Part shown: piece by piece, positions 23,095 through 31,699 of the stretch
Position numbering within the stretch: position 1 is the first letter of the stretch
Layout: the number at the start of each line of letters is the position of its first letter
From: Psychromonas sp. psych-6C06
GTDB lineage: Bacteria > Pseudomonadota > Gammaproteobacteria > Enterobacterales > Psychromonadaceae
Reading direction: 5' to 3'
Assembly (NCBI RefSeq): GCF_002835465.1
Contig: NZ_PIZM01000001.1
Span: 124,001-188,000 of the forward strand
Length of the DNA stretch: 64,000 nucleotides
Made by a program: the position numbers and the translations under genes
The notes under the pieces: generated by a model
Databases searched by the model: none
What the model saw: only the letters and a program-made list of their open reading frames with translations
Told to the model about the DNA's origin: nothing

Positions 23095-23170
23095 GGGCCG
23101 TTAGCTCAGTTGGTAGAGCAGTGGACTTTTAATCCATTTGTCGAAGGTTCAAATCCTTCACGGCCCACCA
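23095..23170 (+). tRNA. tRNA-Lys (anticodon UUU), copy 1
   Basis: A 76-base tRNA with all four arms, encoded CCA end and anticodon TTT at 23128-23130 in the loop CTTTTAA. It differs little from E. coli tRNA-Lys. A hairpin CCACTT-N4-AAGTGG begins within its CCA tail. Confidence 0.96.
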
Positions 23171-23217
23171 CTTTTTTAAGTGGCTATATAAAGAAAATAT
23201 TGTGACCATATTTATAT

Positions 23218-23270
23218 GGTAGTTGCTCAGATGGTAGAGCCATTAATGCACTTTTACTTTAAAAGTATAT
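23218..23270 (+). pseudogene. tRNA-like relic, unit A1
   Basis: Type A spacer unit: GCTCAGATGGTAGAGC is an intact D-arm like that of tRNA-Lys, but the rest is replaced by an AT-rich hairpin and no T arm follows. Confidence 0.55.
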
Positions 23271-23301
23271 TAAACACAAAATCATGACCATATTTATATA
23301 T

Positions 23302-23377
23302 GGGCCGTTAGCTCAGTTGGTAGAGCAGTGGACTTTTAATCCATTTGTCGAAGGTTCAAATCCTTCACGGCCCACCA
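23302..23377 (+). tRNA. tRNA-Lys (UUU), copy 2
   Basis: Identical 76-base copy, starting 207 bases after copy 1, with CCA encoded and the same downstream CCACTT/AAGTGG hairpin. Confidence 0.96.
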
Positions 23378-23424
23378 CTTTCTTAAGTGGCTATATAAAG
23401 AAAATATTGTGACCATATTTATAT

Positions 23425-23476
23425 GGTAGTTGCTCAGATAGTAGAGCCATTAATGCAATTTTACTTTAAAAGTATA
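23425..23476 (+). pseudogene. tRNA-like relic, unit A2
   Basis: Type A unit with one base change in the D-loop (CAGATAGTAGAGCC) relative to A1. No T arm. Confidence 0.55.
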
Positions 23477-23508
23477 TTAAACACAAAATCATGACCATAT
23501 TTATATAT

Positions 23509-23572
23509 GGATTGTTGGTTAAGTTGATAGAGCCACTGATACACTTTTAATTTAAAAGCGTATTTAAGAACT
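23509..23572 (+). pseudogene. tRNA-like relic, unit B1
   Basis: Type B unit starting GGATTGTTGGTTAAGTTGAT: its 5' half aligns with tRNA-Lys including GATAGAGCC and a CTTTTAA-like loop, but D- and T-arm pairing is lost. Confidence 0.5.
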
Positions 23573-23596
23573 AAAATCAAAACCATATTTATATAT

Positions 23597-23672
23597 GGGC
23601 CGTTAGCTCAGTTGGTAGAGCAGTGGACTTTTAATCCATTTGTCGAAGGTTCAAATCCTTCACGGCCCACCA
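23597..23672 (+). tRNA. tRNA-Lys (UUU), copy 3
   Basis: Identical 76-base copy, 295 bases after copy 2, with CCA encoded. Confidence 0.96.
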
Positions 23673-23720
23673 CTTTCTTAAGTGGCTATATAAAGAAAAT
23701 ATTGTGAACATATTTTATAT

Positions 23721-23770
23721 GGTAGTTGCTCAGATGGTAGAGCCATTAATGCACTTTTACTTTAAAAGTA
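23721..23770 (+). pseudogene. tRNA-like relic, unit A3
   Basis: Type A unit, D-arm as in A1, no T arm. Confidence 0.55.
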
Positions 23771-23804
23771 TATTAAACACAAAATCATAACCATATTTAT
23801 ATAT

Positions 23805-23868
23805 GGATTGTTGGTTAAGTTGATAGAGCCACTGATACACTTTTAATTTAAAAGCGTATTTAAGAACT
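23805..23868 (+). pseudogene. tRNA-like relic, unit B2
   Basis: Type B unit, essentially identical to B1. Confidence 0.5.
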
Positions 23869-23892
23869 AAAATCAAAACCATATTTATATAT

Positions 23893-23968
23893 GGGCCGTT
23901 AGCTCAGTTGGTAGAGCAGTGGACTTTTAATCCATTTGTCGAAGGTTCAAATCCTTCACGGCCCACCA
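23893..23968 (+). tRNA. tRNA-Lys (UUU), copy 4
   Basis: Identical 76-base copy, 296 bases after copy 3, with CCA encoded. Confidence 0.96.
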
Positions 23969-24014
23969 CTTTTTTAAGTGGCTATATAAAGAAAATTTTG
24001 TGACCATATTTATA

Positions 24015-24065
24015 TGGTAGTTGCTCAGATGGTAGAGCCATTAATGCACTTTTACTTTAAAGTAT
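24015..24065 (+). pseudogene. tRNA-like relic, unit A4
   Basis: Type A unit, D-arm as in A1, one A shorter in the following AT-rich hairpin. Confidence 0.55.
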
Positions 24066-24098
24066 ATTAAACACAAAACCAAAACCATATTTATATAT

Positions 24099-24162
24099 GG
24101 ATTGTTGGTTCAGTTGATAGAGCCATTGATACACTTTTAATTTAAAAGCGTATTTAAGAACT
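24099..24162 (+). pseudogene. tRNA-like relic, unit B3
   Basis: Type B unit; retains TTCAGTTGATAGAGCC, slightly closer to a true D-arm than B1 and B2. Confidence 0.5.
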
Positions 24163-24186
24163 ATAATCAAAACCATATTTTTATAT

Positions 24187-24262
24187 GGGCCGTTAGCTCA
24201 GTTGGTAGAGCAGTGGACTTTTAATCCATTTGTCGAAGGTTCAAATCCTTCACGGCCCACCA
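24187..24262 (+). tRNA. tRNA-Lys (UUU), copy 5
   Basis: Identical 76-base copy, last of the array, 294 bases after copy 4. Unlike the first four it lacks the downstream CCACTT/AAGTGG hairpin and runs into the nadA upstream region. Confidence 0.96.
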
Positions 24263-24370
24263 CTCCTAAGCAATTCCTACACTTATAATTACACTTTATT
24301 AAATTTTATTGTATACACATTCGTTTATTGACTTGTTATAATCTGCTCCCATTTTAATATCGAAGAGTCG

Positions 24371-25432
24371 ATGATGAGCAAACTATCTCCCCTTATTGGA
24401 TCTGATTATCCATTTCCGCCTAAACCAGCTGTTTTATCTGAATCAGAAAAAGTAGATTATAAAAAGCAAATAAAACAATTGCTGATCGAAAAAGACGCGG
24501 TATTAGTCGCTCACTATTATACCGATCCTGAAATTCAAGCATTAGCTGAAGAAACTGGAGGCTATGTTGCTGACTCTTTAGAGATGGCTCGTTTTGGGCG
24601 TGATCATAAAGCCAAAACATTAATTATTGCTGGTGTGCGTTTTATGGGAGAAACCGCTAAAATTTTGACTCCTAATAAAACTGTTTTAATGCCTGAACTT
24701 GAGGCAACTTGTTCATTAGATGTTGGTTGTCCTGTTGACTCATTTAGTGACTTTTGTGACCAGCATCCTGATCGCACTGTCGTTGTTTATGCAAATACTT
24801 CCGCGGCGGTAAAAGCACGAGCAGACTGGGTAGTGACTTCAAGTATTGCATTAGAGATTGTGGAGCATTTAGACAGCGAAGATAAAAAAATTATTTGGGG
24901 ACCTGATCGCCACCTAGGTAGTTATATCGAAAAGAAAACACAAGCAGATATGATCATGTGGCAGGGCGATTGTATTGTCCATGATGAGTTTAAAGCGGTT
25001 GCACTGCGCGATATGAAAGCTATCTACCCCGATGCCGCTATTTTAGTTCACCCAGAATCACCGCAAAGCGTGGTTGACCTCGCCGATGTGGTTGGCTCTA
25101 CTAGCCAGTTAATTAATGCCGCTAAATCACTGCCAAACAAACAACTGATTGTTGCAACCGATACGGGTATCTTTTATAAGATGCAACAAGCTTGTCCAGA
25201 CAAAGAGATAATGGCCGCTCCAACAGCAGGAGAAGGTGCAACTTGTAAAAGCTGTGCACATTGTCCATGGATGGCAATGAATGGCTTAAAAGCTATCCAT
25301 AACGCTCTCACGGATGCAACAGGGCATGAAGTCGACGTTGATGAAACTGTTGCTAAAGGCGCATTAGTTTCACTTGATCGCATGCTTGACTTTGCCGCTG
25401 CTGAGCAACTTAAAATCAAAGGTAATGCTTAG
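24371..25432 (+). CDS. nadA: Quinolinate synthase A
   Basis: A 353-residue enzyme that condenses iminoaspartate with dihydroxyacetone phosphate to quinolinate in NAD synthesis. The three 4Fe-4S cysteines are visible: Cys114 in [11 protein letters not shown], one in the central domain ([10 protein letters not shown]) and one in the C-terminal motif [18 protein letters not shown]. Length matches the E. coli-type NadA. Two ATG codons in tandem open the frame; either could be used. It stands directly after the tRNA array and 15 bases before the restriction gene. Confidence 0.94.
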   Translation: MMSKLSPLIGSDYPFPPKPAVLSESEKVDYKKQIKQLLIEKDAVLVAHYYTDPEIQALAEETGGYVADSLEMARFGRDHKAKTLIIAGVRFMGETAKILTPNKTVLMPELEATCSLDVGCPVDSFSDFCDQHPDRTVVVYANTSAAVKARADWVVTSSIALEIVEHLDSEDKKIIWGPDRHLGSYIEKKTQADMIMWQGDCIVHDEFKAVALRDMKAIYPDAAILVHPESPQSVVDLADVVGSTSQLINAAKSLPNKQLIVATDTGIFYKMQQACPDKEIMAAPTAGEGATCKSCAHCPWMAMNGLKAIHNALTDATGHEVDVDETVAKGALVSLDRMLDFAAAEQLKIKGNA

Positions 25433-25447
25433 TTAGCCCATATTGAT

Positions 25448-26224
25448 ATGCATAAGTTAACGCAAGTTGGCAATGACTATTCGCTTAACTGGAAAAAAGA
25501 GTTTAATCCTTGTTTTCCTGCGTTTAAATTCGAGACCATCAAAACCGTTTTTGAGTTTGCTTATGCTATGAGTTTTGCCCATAAAGGTGCACATCGAGAT
25601 CACCGTAGTGGTGGTTTACACCATAGAAAAAATGGCGAAATTTTTATTAATGCTTTCCAAGGAAAGCTGTCTGAGCTTGCTGTCTATAACTACTTCTTTC
25701 AATTTAATCGTGCATGTTACGAACAATTATCCCCGCCAGACTTGGATGTGTATGAATTGTCGAAATGGGATGACTGCGATTTACAGTTAAATAATCAGTG
25801 TTATTCAATTAAATCGACTAAGTATTATGGCGATTTGTTACTGCTTGAACGCCAAGATTGGGATATGACAGGGCAATATATCCCTAATTTAGAAAATGAT
25901 AAACCTAGCCACTTTGATTACTTTATTTTAGTAAGGGTAAAACCTGATGGTGAGGGGATGTTAAAACAGGCAAAGTGTCTTTATTCCAATCAAGTGGATA
26001 AACAAGCTTTGTTTGAACTGATTACGAGTGAACAGTGGGTTGTTGATGTTCCTGGTTACTTGAGTCACGATATGTTGCAGTTACTAATTAGTCAGCAGCA
26101 GTTGATCCCGCAAGGTGCACAATTAAATAAAAAAACAATAATGGATGCAGATAATTATTACGTTCAAAGTGGTGATTTATGTTGTCTTAAAAAATTAATT
26201 TCGGAAATGAAACATGAATTATAA
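25448..26224 (+). CDS. Putative type II restriction endonuclease
   Basis: A 258-residue protein not matched to a named enzyme. Its end overlaps the cytosine methyltransferase gene by 11 bases, the arrangement of a type II restriction-modification pair. A plausible PD-(D/E)xK core is visible: Glu76 in GKLSELAVYNYF (helix), then Asp111 in CDLQLNNQ and Lys122 in CYSIKSTKYYG on adjacent strands. A basic HRDHRSGGLHHRKNG segment (about 49-63) may contact DNA. No controller gene is present. The nuclease assignment rests on context and this motif; the recognition site cannot be read. Confidence 0.65.
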   Translation: MHKLTQVGNDYSLNWKKEFNPCFPAFKFETIKTVFEFAYAMSFAHKGAHRDHRSGGLHHRKNGEIFINAFQGKLSELAVYNYFFQFNRACYEQLSPPDLDVYELSKWDDCDLQLNNQCYSIKSTKYYGDLLLLERQDWDMTGQYIPNLENDKPSHFDYFILVRVKPDGEGMLKQAKCLYSNQVDKQALFELITSEQWVVDVPGYLSHDMLQLLISQQQLIPQGAQLNKKTIMDADNYYVQSGDLCCLKKLISEMKHEL

Positions 26225-27371
26225 AGTAGGTAGTTTATTTGCTGGTGTTGGCGGTGTTTGTTTAGGTTTTAAAAATGCGTCTAATGCAAAGGGAGGTTAT
26301 CAATTAGTTTGGGCTAATGAACTTGATCAAAATGCAGCGAAAACTTATCAGCATAATTTTGAACACCCATTAATTGAGGGCGATATTGAAAAAATAGTTA
26401 AACCTGAACGCGCCGAGACCGATGAACTACGTGAACAGTATGAAAAGAAAAAAGCCAGCATACTTGCACAACCGATAGATATTTTGACTGGTGGTTTCCC
26501 CTGTCAGGCTTTTAGTATTGCAGGTGGGCGTAAAGGCTTTGATGATCACCGTGGTAACCTTTTTTACAGCATCATTGATCTCGTTAATGATTTGCATGCG
26601 AGCTCACATAAACCTCGTGTTTTATTTTTAGAGAATGTGAAAAACCTGCGTGGACACGATAAAGGTCGCACCTACCAAGTGATCAAGGCTGAAATAGAAG
26701 CAGCAGGCTACATAGTTAAAGATGTGGTGCTTAATACTAAAGAATACACATTGTTACCACAAAACCGTGAACGTATGTTTATTGTCTGTTTTTTAAATCA
26801 AGCCGATGCGGATCAATTTACTATGTTTGACCGCCTAGCTGACTTTAAACGCCAATATTCAGATCAAGAGCGATGCAATAATATTCGGCGCGTTCTCGAT
26901 TTAGATAAAGATAAGCAACAATTACAGGCTTATTATTACACCAGTGAAAAATACCCTAACTACTTTTTAAGCGAATCACAATTTAATAGCTTACCCGCTG
27001 AAAAACGTAAAAAAGAGCGTATTAATATTAGCGAACAGATAACCGATGAGTTCGAGTTTTACCAGGTACGACGTGGTATGTATGTGCGTAAAAATGCCAA
27101 TGGCGTTTGTCCAACATTAACCGCTAATATGGGCACCGGCGGCCACAATGTTGCACTTATTAAAGTTAAGGATGGTGTGCGTAAACTGACACCTGCAGAG
27201 ACTTTTAAACTACAAGGCTTTCCTGTGGGTAATGGTTACTCTTTACCTGAAAAAATAGCTAATGGGCAACTATATAAGCAAGCGGGTAATGCCGTGTCCG
27301 TTGATTTAATCACCTTAATTGCCAATGAGTTACTGAGTGTTTTACAGCTCAATGATAAGCGTGCAGAATAG
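26214..27371 (+). CDS. DNA (cytosine-5)-methyltransferase, type II
   Basis: A 385-residue m5C methyltransferase with motifs in order: I (GSLFAGVGGVCLGF, SAM binding), IV (GGFPCQAFSIAGG, catalytic Cys97), VI (LENVKNL), VIII (QNRERMFIVC), a variable target-recognition region at about 225-310, then IX and X (LQGFP, QAGNAVSV). It should methylate the recognition site of the adjacent endonuclease. The pair occupies the gap between nadA and yehS, which is otherwise housekeeping DNA. The true start is clear from motif I beginning at residue 6. Confidence 0.92.
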   Translation: MNYKVGSLFAGVGGVCLGFKNASNAKGGYQLVWANELDQNAAKTYQHNFEHPLIEGDIEKIVKPERAETDELREQYEKKKASILAQPIDILTGGFPCQAFSIAGGRKGFDDHRGNLFYSIIDLVNDLHASSHKPRVLFLENVKNLRGHDKGRTYQVIKAEIEAAGYIVKDVVLNTKEYTLLPQNRERMFIVCFLNQADADQFTMFDRLADFKRQYSDQERCNNIRRVLDLDKDKQQLQAYYYTSEKYPNYFLSESQFNSLPAEKRKKERINISEQITDEFEFYQVRRGMYVRKNANGVCPTLTANMGTGGHNVALIKVKDGVRKLTPAETFKLQGFPVGNGYSLPEKIANGQLYKQAGNAVSVDLITLIANELLSVLQLNDKRAE

Positions 27372-27444
27372 AATATGTTGATTGGCATGCACTACAAATA
27401 AACTGTATGATATGTTTTTTTAATTTGACGAGATATAAGAGCCT

Positions 27445-27927
27445 ATGATCACTAATGATGTTTTACGACGTGTACGTTATGCATTACAACTAAACGATAA
27501 AAAAATGTTAGAGATTTTTGCTTCGGTTGATAATGCTATTGATGAAAACTACTTACACAGCATCATGGAAAAAGAGGGCGAAGAAAACTTTGTTTTCTGT
27601 CGCGATAGTCTTTTATCTCTGTTTCTTGATGGTTTAATTAACGACAAACGCGGTAAAAAAGAAGGCTCTAGTCCGATTATTTTACCTGCTAAAGCTATCT
27701 TAAGTAACAATGACATTCTGCGTAAATTACGCATCGCGTTAAACTTTAAAGAGCAAGATATGCTAGATGCTTTAAACTCTGCTGAGTTCCCTGTCTCTAA
27801 GTCTGAGCTTTCTGCACTATTCCGCAAAAAGGATCACCGCAACTACAAAGAGTGTGGCGACCAGTTATTGCGTAACTTTTTAAATGGTATTACTAAACGT
27901 TTCCGTGGTTCAGAAAACGAAGCATAG
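27445..27927 (+). CDS. yehS: DUF1456 family protein (YehS)
   Basis: A 160-residue cytoplasmic protein with two copies of a roughly 70-residue repeat, each starting N-D-(V/I)-L-R-(R/K)-(V/L)-R and ending in a run with FL(D/N)G(L/I). This is the DUF1456/YehS family, whose function is unknown. The repeats lie at about 3-68 and 88-152. It is followed by a strong terminator. Confidence 0.85.
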   Translation: MITNDVLRRVRYALQLNDKKMLEIFASVDNAIDENYLHSIMEKEGEENFVFCRDSLLSLFLDGLINDKRGKKEGSSPIILPAKAILSNNDILRKLRIALNFKEQDMLDALNSAEFPVSKSELSALFRKKDHRNYKECGDQLLRNFLNGITKRFRGSENEA

Positions 27928-27946
27928 TATTTACTACCCTCTATTT

Positions 27947-27972
27947 AAAAACGAGCTTTGGCTCGTTTTTTT
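27947..27972 (+). terminator. Rho-independent terminator after yehS
   Basis: Stem AAAAACGAGC/GCTCGTTTTT with a four-base loop and a run of seven T. It may also serve the converging transporter gene, because A-rich sequence lies on the other side. Confidence 0.88.
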
Positions 27973-27984
27973 ATGCCTACGATT

Positions 27985-28956
27985 TTATAGCCAGCGCTTT
28001 TTCTTAAACAGAATAATTAAACTGGTTGATAAAAAACACATAAAGCCGATTAAATAAAAATAACCGTTAGCCACTTTTAGCTCAGGAATATACTCAAAGT
28101 TCATACCATATATACCTGCTAAAAAACCTAATGGAATAAAGATTGCTGTTATCACCGTTAATATTCGCATGGTTTCATTTAGCTGATGAGATGTGATTGA
28201 TAGGTAGCCATTGATTAGGTCACTACAAATATCATAATGCATCTGAGATAAGCTTAGTAAGCGTTCAATACGTTCGTGAACATCGGTAACAGTGTGAAGT
28301 TCTATTTGATTAATAATATTAGTGGTTTCATCGGCAACTAATATTTTTAGTTCAGAGCCAATGTTACTGTGATAATTAAAAGTTCGTTTTAATTTAGTAA
28401 GTCGAGAACGGTACAGGGTGATCTCCTGCATCATTTTATCGTCTCCGCCTAATTGAAATTGATCTTCTATCGCTTCTAGCTTACTTTCAAACTCAAATAG
28501 TTTTTGTAGATATATGCCACAACTATAATGGAAAATTCGTAGTGCTAAGGTAATTGGGCTTTTTAGTAAAAATTTTTCACCTTCATTGTTAAACAATTTA
28601 TCGATCGACAATGATTTTTTGGCATGGGTCGTAATAACTATTTGGGTTCCTACAAACATGCCAATTTGTAAGTGTTCAAATAATAGATCATCCTGAGAAT
28701 GAAAAACGCCACGATAAAGCATAAAAATATAGTTATCAAATAACTCTATTTTTGGAGGGTGGCGATCTCGTTGTACATCCGTGATGGCCAAGTTATGGCA
28801 ACCTAACTGCTGTAATAAAAGTGCTTCTTGGGTTTTATCGTGGCCTTCAATATCTATCCAAAGTCGCAACTTTGGCGAAGCGAGCCAAGAGTCAATTAAT
28901 TCTTCATTACCATAAGTACATGACTTATCGGTATCTATTAACATGCACCTAATCAT
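27985..28956 (-). CDS. CorA-family divalent cation transporter
   Basis: A 323-residue CorA/ZntB-type channel. A large N-terminal cytoplasmic domain with long helices (about 1-260) is followed by two membrane helices; the GMN motif (IYGMNFEYIPEL) closes the first and the C-terminus is basic (KKKRWL). Members transport Mg2+, Co2+ or Zn2+. The start giving MIRCMLIDTD is preferred because an AAGAGAA stretch lies ahead of it; 19 further upstream residues are in frame but unlike the family. Confidence 0.85.
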   Translation of the reverse strand: MIRCMLIDTDKSCTYGNEELIDSWLASPKLRLWIDIEGHDKTQEALLLQQLGCHNLAITDVQRDRHPPKIELFDNYIFMLYRGVFHSQDDLLFEHLQIGMFVGTQIVITTHAKKSLSIDKLFNNEGEKFLLKSPITLALRIFHYSCGIYLQKLFEFESKLEAIEDQFQLGGDDKMMQEITLYRSRLTKLKRTFNYHSNIGSELKILVADETTNIINQIELHTVTDVHERIERLLSLSQMHYDICSDLINGYLSITSHQLNETMRILTVITAIFIPLGFLAGIYGMNFEYIPELKVANGYFYLIGFMCFLSTSLIILFKKKRWL

Positions 28957-29111
28957 AATAATTCTCTTTATTAATTTGTGAGTTTTGATTATTACACAGA
29001 TCTTTTGATTCATTGCACAGGAACTATATTCTTATAAATTAAAATTTCCTTTGTTTCAATAAAGGTTATAGACTGCGCGCCCTATTCCACATTTAAGTGA
29101 GCAACTTTAAC

Positions 29112-30161
29112 ATGTCACTAGATATTATTACCTGGATCGCAATTGTTCTGTGTATATCACAATCAGCTATATTCTCTGGTTTGAACATTGCGTTATTTTC
29201 CTTAAGTCGCCTGCAACTTGAGGTTGAGTCCGCCAAGGGAAATCAAGCAGCCAAAAAAGTATTAAGTTTACGCAATGATTCTAATTTTTTATTAACCACT
29301 ATTCTTTGGGGTAATGTCGGCATTAATGTATTACTGACATTGTTATCGGATTCCGCATTAGCGGGAATTAGTGCTTTTCTCTTTTCTACCATTGCCATCA
29401 CTATTATTGGTGAAATTACCCCGCAGGCCTATTTTTCTCGTAATGCTTTGAAGATGGGAAGCTTGTTATCACCAGTGATTAAGTTTTATCAAATTCTTTT
29501 CTACCCTGTTGCGAAACCAACTGCATTGATACTTGATGCTTGGTTAGGTAAAGAGGGGATAACTTATTTAGCAGAAAGTGAATTGAGCAGTATTATCCGT
29601 AAACATATCGAAGCGGAAGAAACAGATATTAACCATGTTGAAGGAATAGGAGCGCTTAATTTTTTTAAACTGGATAAAATATCGGTAATTGAAGAGGGCG
29701 AGCTTATTGATCCTGATTCTATCATTGCATTACCAACAAAAATGGATTTACCGATTATTCCCGATGTGACTTCAGAGCCTGATAATGCATTTTTAAAACT
29801 GGTCAATAAATCGGGTCATCGTTGGGTTGTTTTAACCAATGAAGCTGGTGAACCATTAGTTGTTGTTGATTCTGACAGCTTTTTACGTGATGTGTTTTTT
29901 GAACCTGATAATTTTGATCCCTATAAACATTGCCATAGGCCAACTATCATCAGTGATGAAAAAACCATGTTAAATGATGCCATTATCAGAATGAAAATGG
30001 GGGAGTCTGTTGATAAATCCTTTGATGGTGCGATTGAACGCGATGTTTTATTAATTTGGGGAGAGCAGAAACGTATTATTACTGGTGCTGATATTTTTGG
30101 CTTGCTACTTAAAGGGATGCAACCTCAGGAAATGATTAATAAAGTCGTCACTACGACCTAA
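29112..30161 (+). CDS. DUF21 (CNNM-type) membrane protein
   Basis: A 349-residue protein with an N-terminal DUF21 membrane domain (about 1-180, three to four helices, with the acidic GEITPQAYFSRNA motif) and a C-terminal region at the place of the CBS domains, which looks degenerate. The DUF21/CNNM/CorC group is linked to magnesium and cobalt homeostasis or efflux, which fits its position beside a CorA-type gene transcribed the other way. An in-frame GTG at 29097 could add five residues; neither start has a strong binding site. Confidence 0.75.
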   Translation: MSLDIITWIAIVLCISQSAIFSGLNIALFSLSRLQLEVESAKGNQAAKKVLSLRNDSNFLLTTILWGNVGINVLLTLLSDSALAGISAFLFSTIAITIIGEITPQAYFSRNALKMGSLLSPVIKFYQILFYPVAKPTALILDAWLGKEGITYLAESELSSIIRKHIEAEETDINHVEGIGALNFFKLDKISVIEEGELIDPDSIIALPTKMDLPIIPDVTSEPDNAFLKLVNKSGHRWVVLTNEAGEPLVVVDSDSFLRDVFFEPDNFDPYKHCHRPTIISDEKTMLNDAIIRMKMGESVDKSFDGAIERDVLLIWGEQKRIITGADIFGLLLKGMQPQEMINKVVTTT

Positions 30162-30272
30162 TTTAAAGAATCAGCATGCTCATTAAAGGTAATAGATATT
30201 TTTTAGCGCCTATTATTATATGGTAGTGATGGAAGATAATGGCTTTCAACCATAAGTATTCGAGGAAATTTA

Positions 30273-31133
30273 ATGGATTATACGCAAATTAAAGAATTGT
30301 TATCGTACACCGTTCTTACTGTTTCAGGACAAGCTATCACTTTAGGTAATATTTTATTGATCCCTGTAATCCTTTTGATGGGCATTATTTTGACGCGTTG
30401 GTTTGCGAAAATATTAACCAAACGCTTAACTTCCAATAAGACAGATCCCAACATTATTCACCTTTTGCAACGAGTGTTCTACGTCATTGCAATGGCTATT
30501 ATATTGATCACTACGTTAGATTTAATTAATGTGCCAATTACCGCTTTTGCTTTTTTATCTGGTGCTATCGCCATCGGTTTTGGTTTTGGTGCACAAAATA
30601 TTATTAATAACTTCATTAGTGGTTGGATTTTGATGTGGGAAAGGCCAATTCGTATTGGTGACTTTTTAGAGGTAGAAGATGCGAAAGGTGTGGTTGAGGA
30701 GATTAATACCCGATCTACACGCATTCGACGTGTTGATGGGGTGCATCTTTTAATTCCAAACAGTAAGTTACTTGAAAACACCGTTGTGAATTGGACGCTG
30801 GTTGATAGCATGGTACGAACATCGGTGACTGTTGGGGTTGCTTATGGCTCACCAGCACGAAAAGTGGCCGCATTAATTTTGCAGGCAGCGTCTGAGCAAA
30901 GTGATGTGATCACTAACCCTAAACCGATTGTTACCTTTGAGGATTTTGGTGATAACGCACTTATGTTCGAAGTCACTTTTTGGTTAAACTCCTCTGCTGA
31001 AAGTGGCTTACGCGTTATGCGTAGTAACATTCGCTTTCGTTTAGAGGCCTTATTTGAGCAAAATGATATTATTGTGGCATATCCACAAAGAGATATTCAT
31101 ATTGATGGTGCGCTTAAGATAACAAAGTCTTAA
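30273..31133 (+). CDS. Small-conductance mechanosensitive channel (MscS family)
   Basis: A 286-residue MscS-type channel: three membrane helices, with the pore helix rich in Gly and Ala (FLSGAIAIGFGFGAQNIINNF), the beta domain motif ERPIRIGDFLEV, then RSTRIRRVDGVHLLIPNSKLL. It opens under membrane tension to release solutes during osmotic downshock. CGAGGAAA precedes the ATG. A terminator follows directly. Confidence 0.9.
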   Translation: MDYTQIKELLSYTVLTVSGQAITLGNILLIPVILLMGIILTRWFAKILTKRLTSNKTDPNIIHLLQRVFYVIAMAIILITTLDLINVPITAFAFLSGAIAIGFGFGAQNIINNFISGWILMWERPIRIGDFLEVEDAKGVVEEINTRSTRIRRVDGVHLLIPNSKLLENTVVNWTLVDSMVRTSVTVGVAYGSPARKVAALILQAASEQSDVITNPKPIVTFEDFGDNALMFEVTFWLNSSAESGLRVMRSNIRFRLEALFEQNDIIVAYPQRDIHIDGALKITKS

Positions 31134-31140
31134 TAGGAAT

Positions 31141-31194
31141 AAACAGTGATAAACCTAAATCAATACATATCACTGTTTACTCTTCTTTTTTTTC
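31141..31194 (+). terminator. Probable terminator after the MscS gene
   Basis: Stem AAACAGTGAT/ATCACTGTTT (ten base pairs) with an 18-base loop, then a T-rich tract within the next 16 bases. Confidence 0.7.
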
Positions 31195-31649
31195 TTTAAA
31201 CTCATTTTATATTTACTAAAAATCCGTTCTATTTGGTGAGTGAGTGCGAGTGCGCTTATATAAAAGGCTATCGCATATCTTAGTCATAATTATTCTTTAC
31301 GAAAAATGCGTTTTTGTAAATACAGCGATGTAACAAGCAAAAAATATAAAAACTTAAGCCCGTTTTTCTTTATAAAAAGAGTAGCAAATTTAGAACGAAC
31401 ACTCTATAAAATTTCTCCCAGAAGGCTTAGCAAGGCGATGGCCTCTCTGCGTGAAACCATCACCCTGCCAAAAGGGTATTTAAGGGAAATGATGGTAAAG
31501 TAAAATTATAAAGCCACTCCTGACGCTCGCACAGCTCACTACTCGCTAGGCATTTATGATTTTCCTTGACCATCGGTATCACACTCCTAGAAGAGCCACC
31601 GTAACTCGCTTTTGGACACAAATGCGTTACAACGTTGGTGCTTAAAATT
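31195..31649. other. Noncoding stretch without recognisable gene
   Basis: About 455 bases between two terminators. A 65-codon frame at 31306-31503 lacks a ribosome binding site and any family likeness and is not called. The part at 31500-31640 has a different, less AT-rich composition and could be eroded foreign DNA, but nothing specific is identifiable. Confidence 0.4.
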
Positions 31650-31687
31650 AAAAAGTTTTTAAATAGCCCATTTAAAGACGGGCTATT
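31650..31687 (-). terminator. Terminator of the DUF1254 gene
   Basis: Stem AATAGCCC/GGGCTATT with a ten-base loop; on the minus strand it is followed by TTTAAAAACTTTTTAA. It lies 12 bases past the stop codon. Confidence 0.75.
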
Positions 31688-31699
31688 GGGGACTTATGA

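Larger units (their letters stand above)
23014..24262 (+). repeat. Tandem array of tRNA-Lys and tRNA-like units
   Basis: Order: A0, tRNA1, A1, tRNA2, A2, B1, tRNA3, A3, B2, tRNA4, A4, B3, tRNA5. Nearly every tRNA and relic is preceded by a CCATAT-TTAT-ATATGG palindrome or a shorter form of it, whose last two G are the first two bases of the unit. The repeated period is 207 bases once and then about 295 bases three times, which indicates growth by unequal recombination. Confidence 0.85.

Noticed and set aside
23014-24262. Possible CRISPR array because of regular repeats
   Set aside because: The conserved units fold as complete tRNA-Lys genes, the spacing is far larger than CRISPR spacers and the intervening units are themselves repeated, not unique.
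31306-31503. 65-codon reading frame on the plus strand
   Set aside because: No ribosome binding site, no signal or domain, low-complexity basic composition, and it lies between two terminators.
31500-31650. Possible integron attC-like site
   Set aside because: Some GTTACAACG-like words are present, but no paired core sites or fold typical of attC could be traced.
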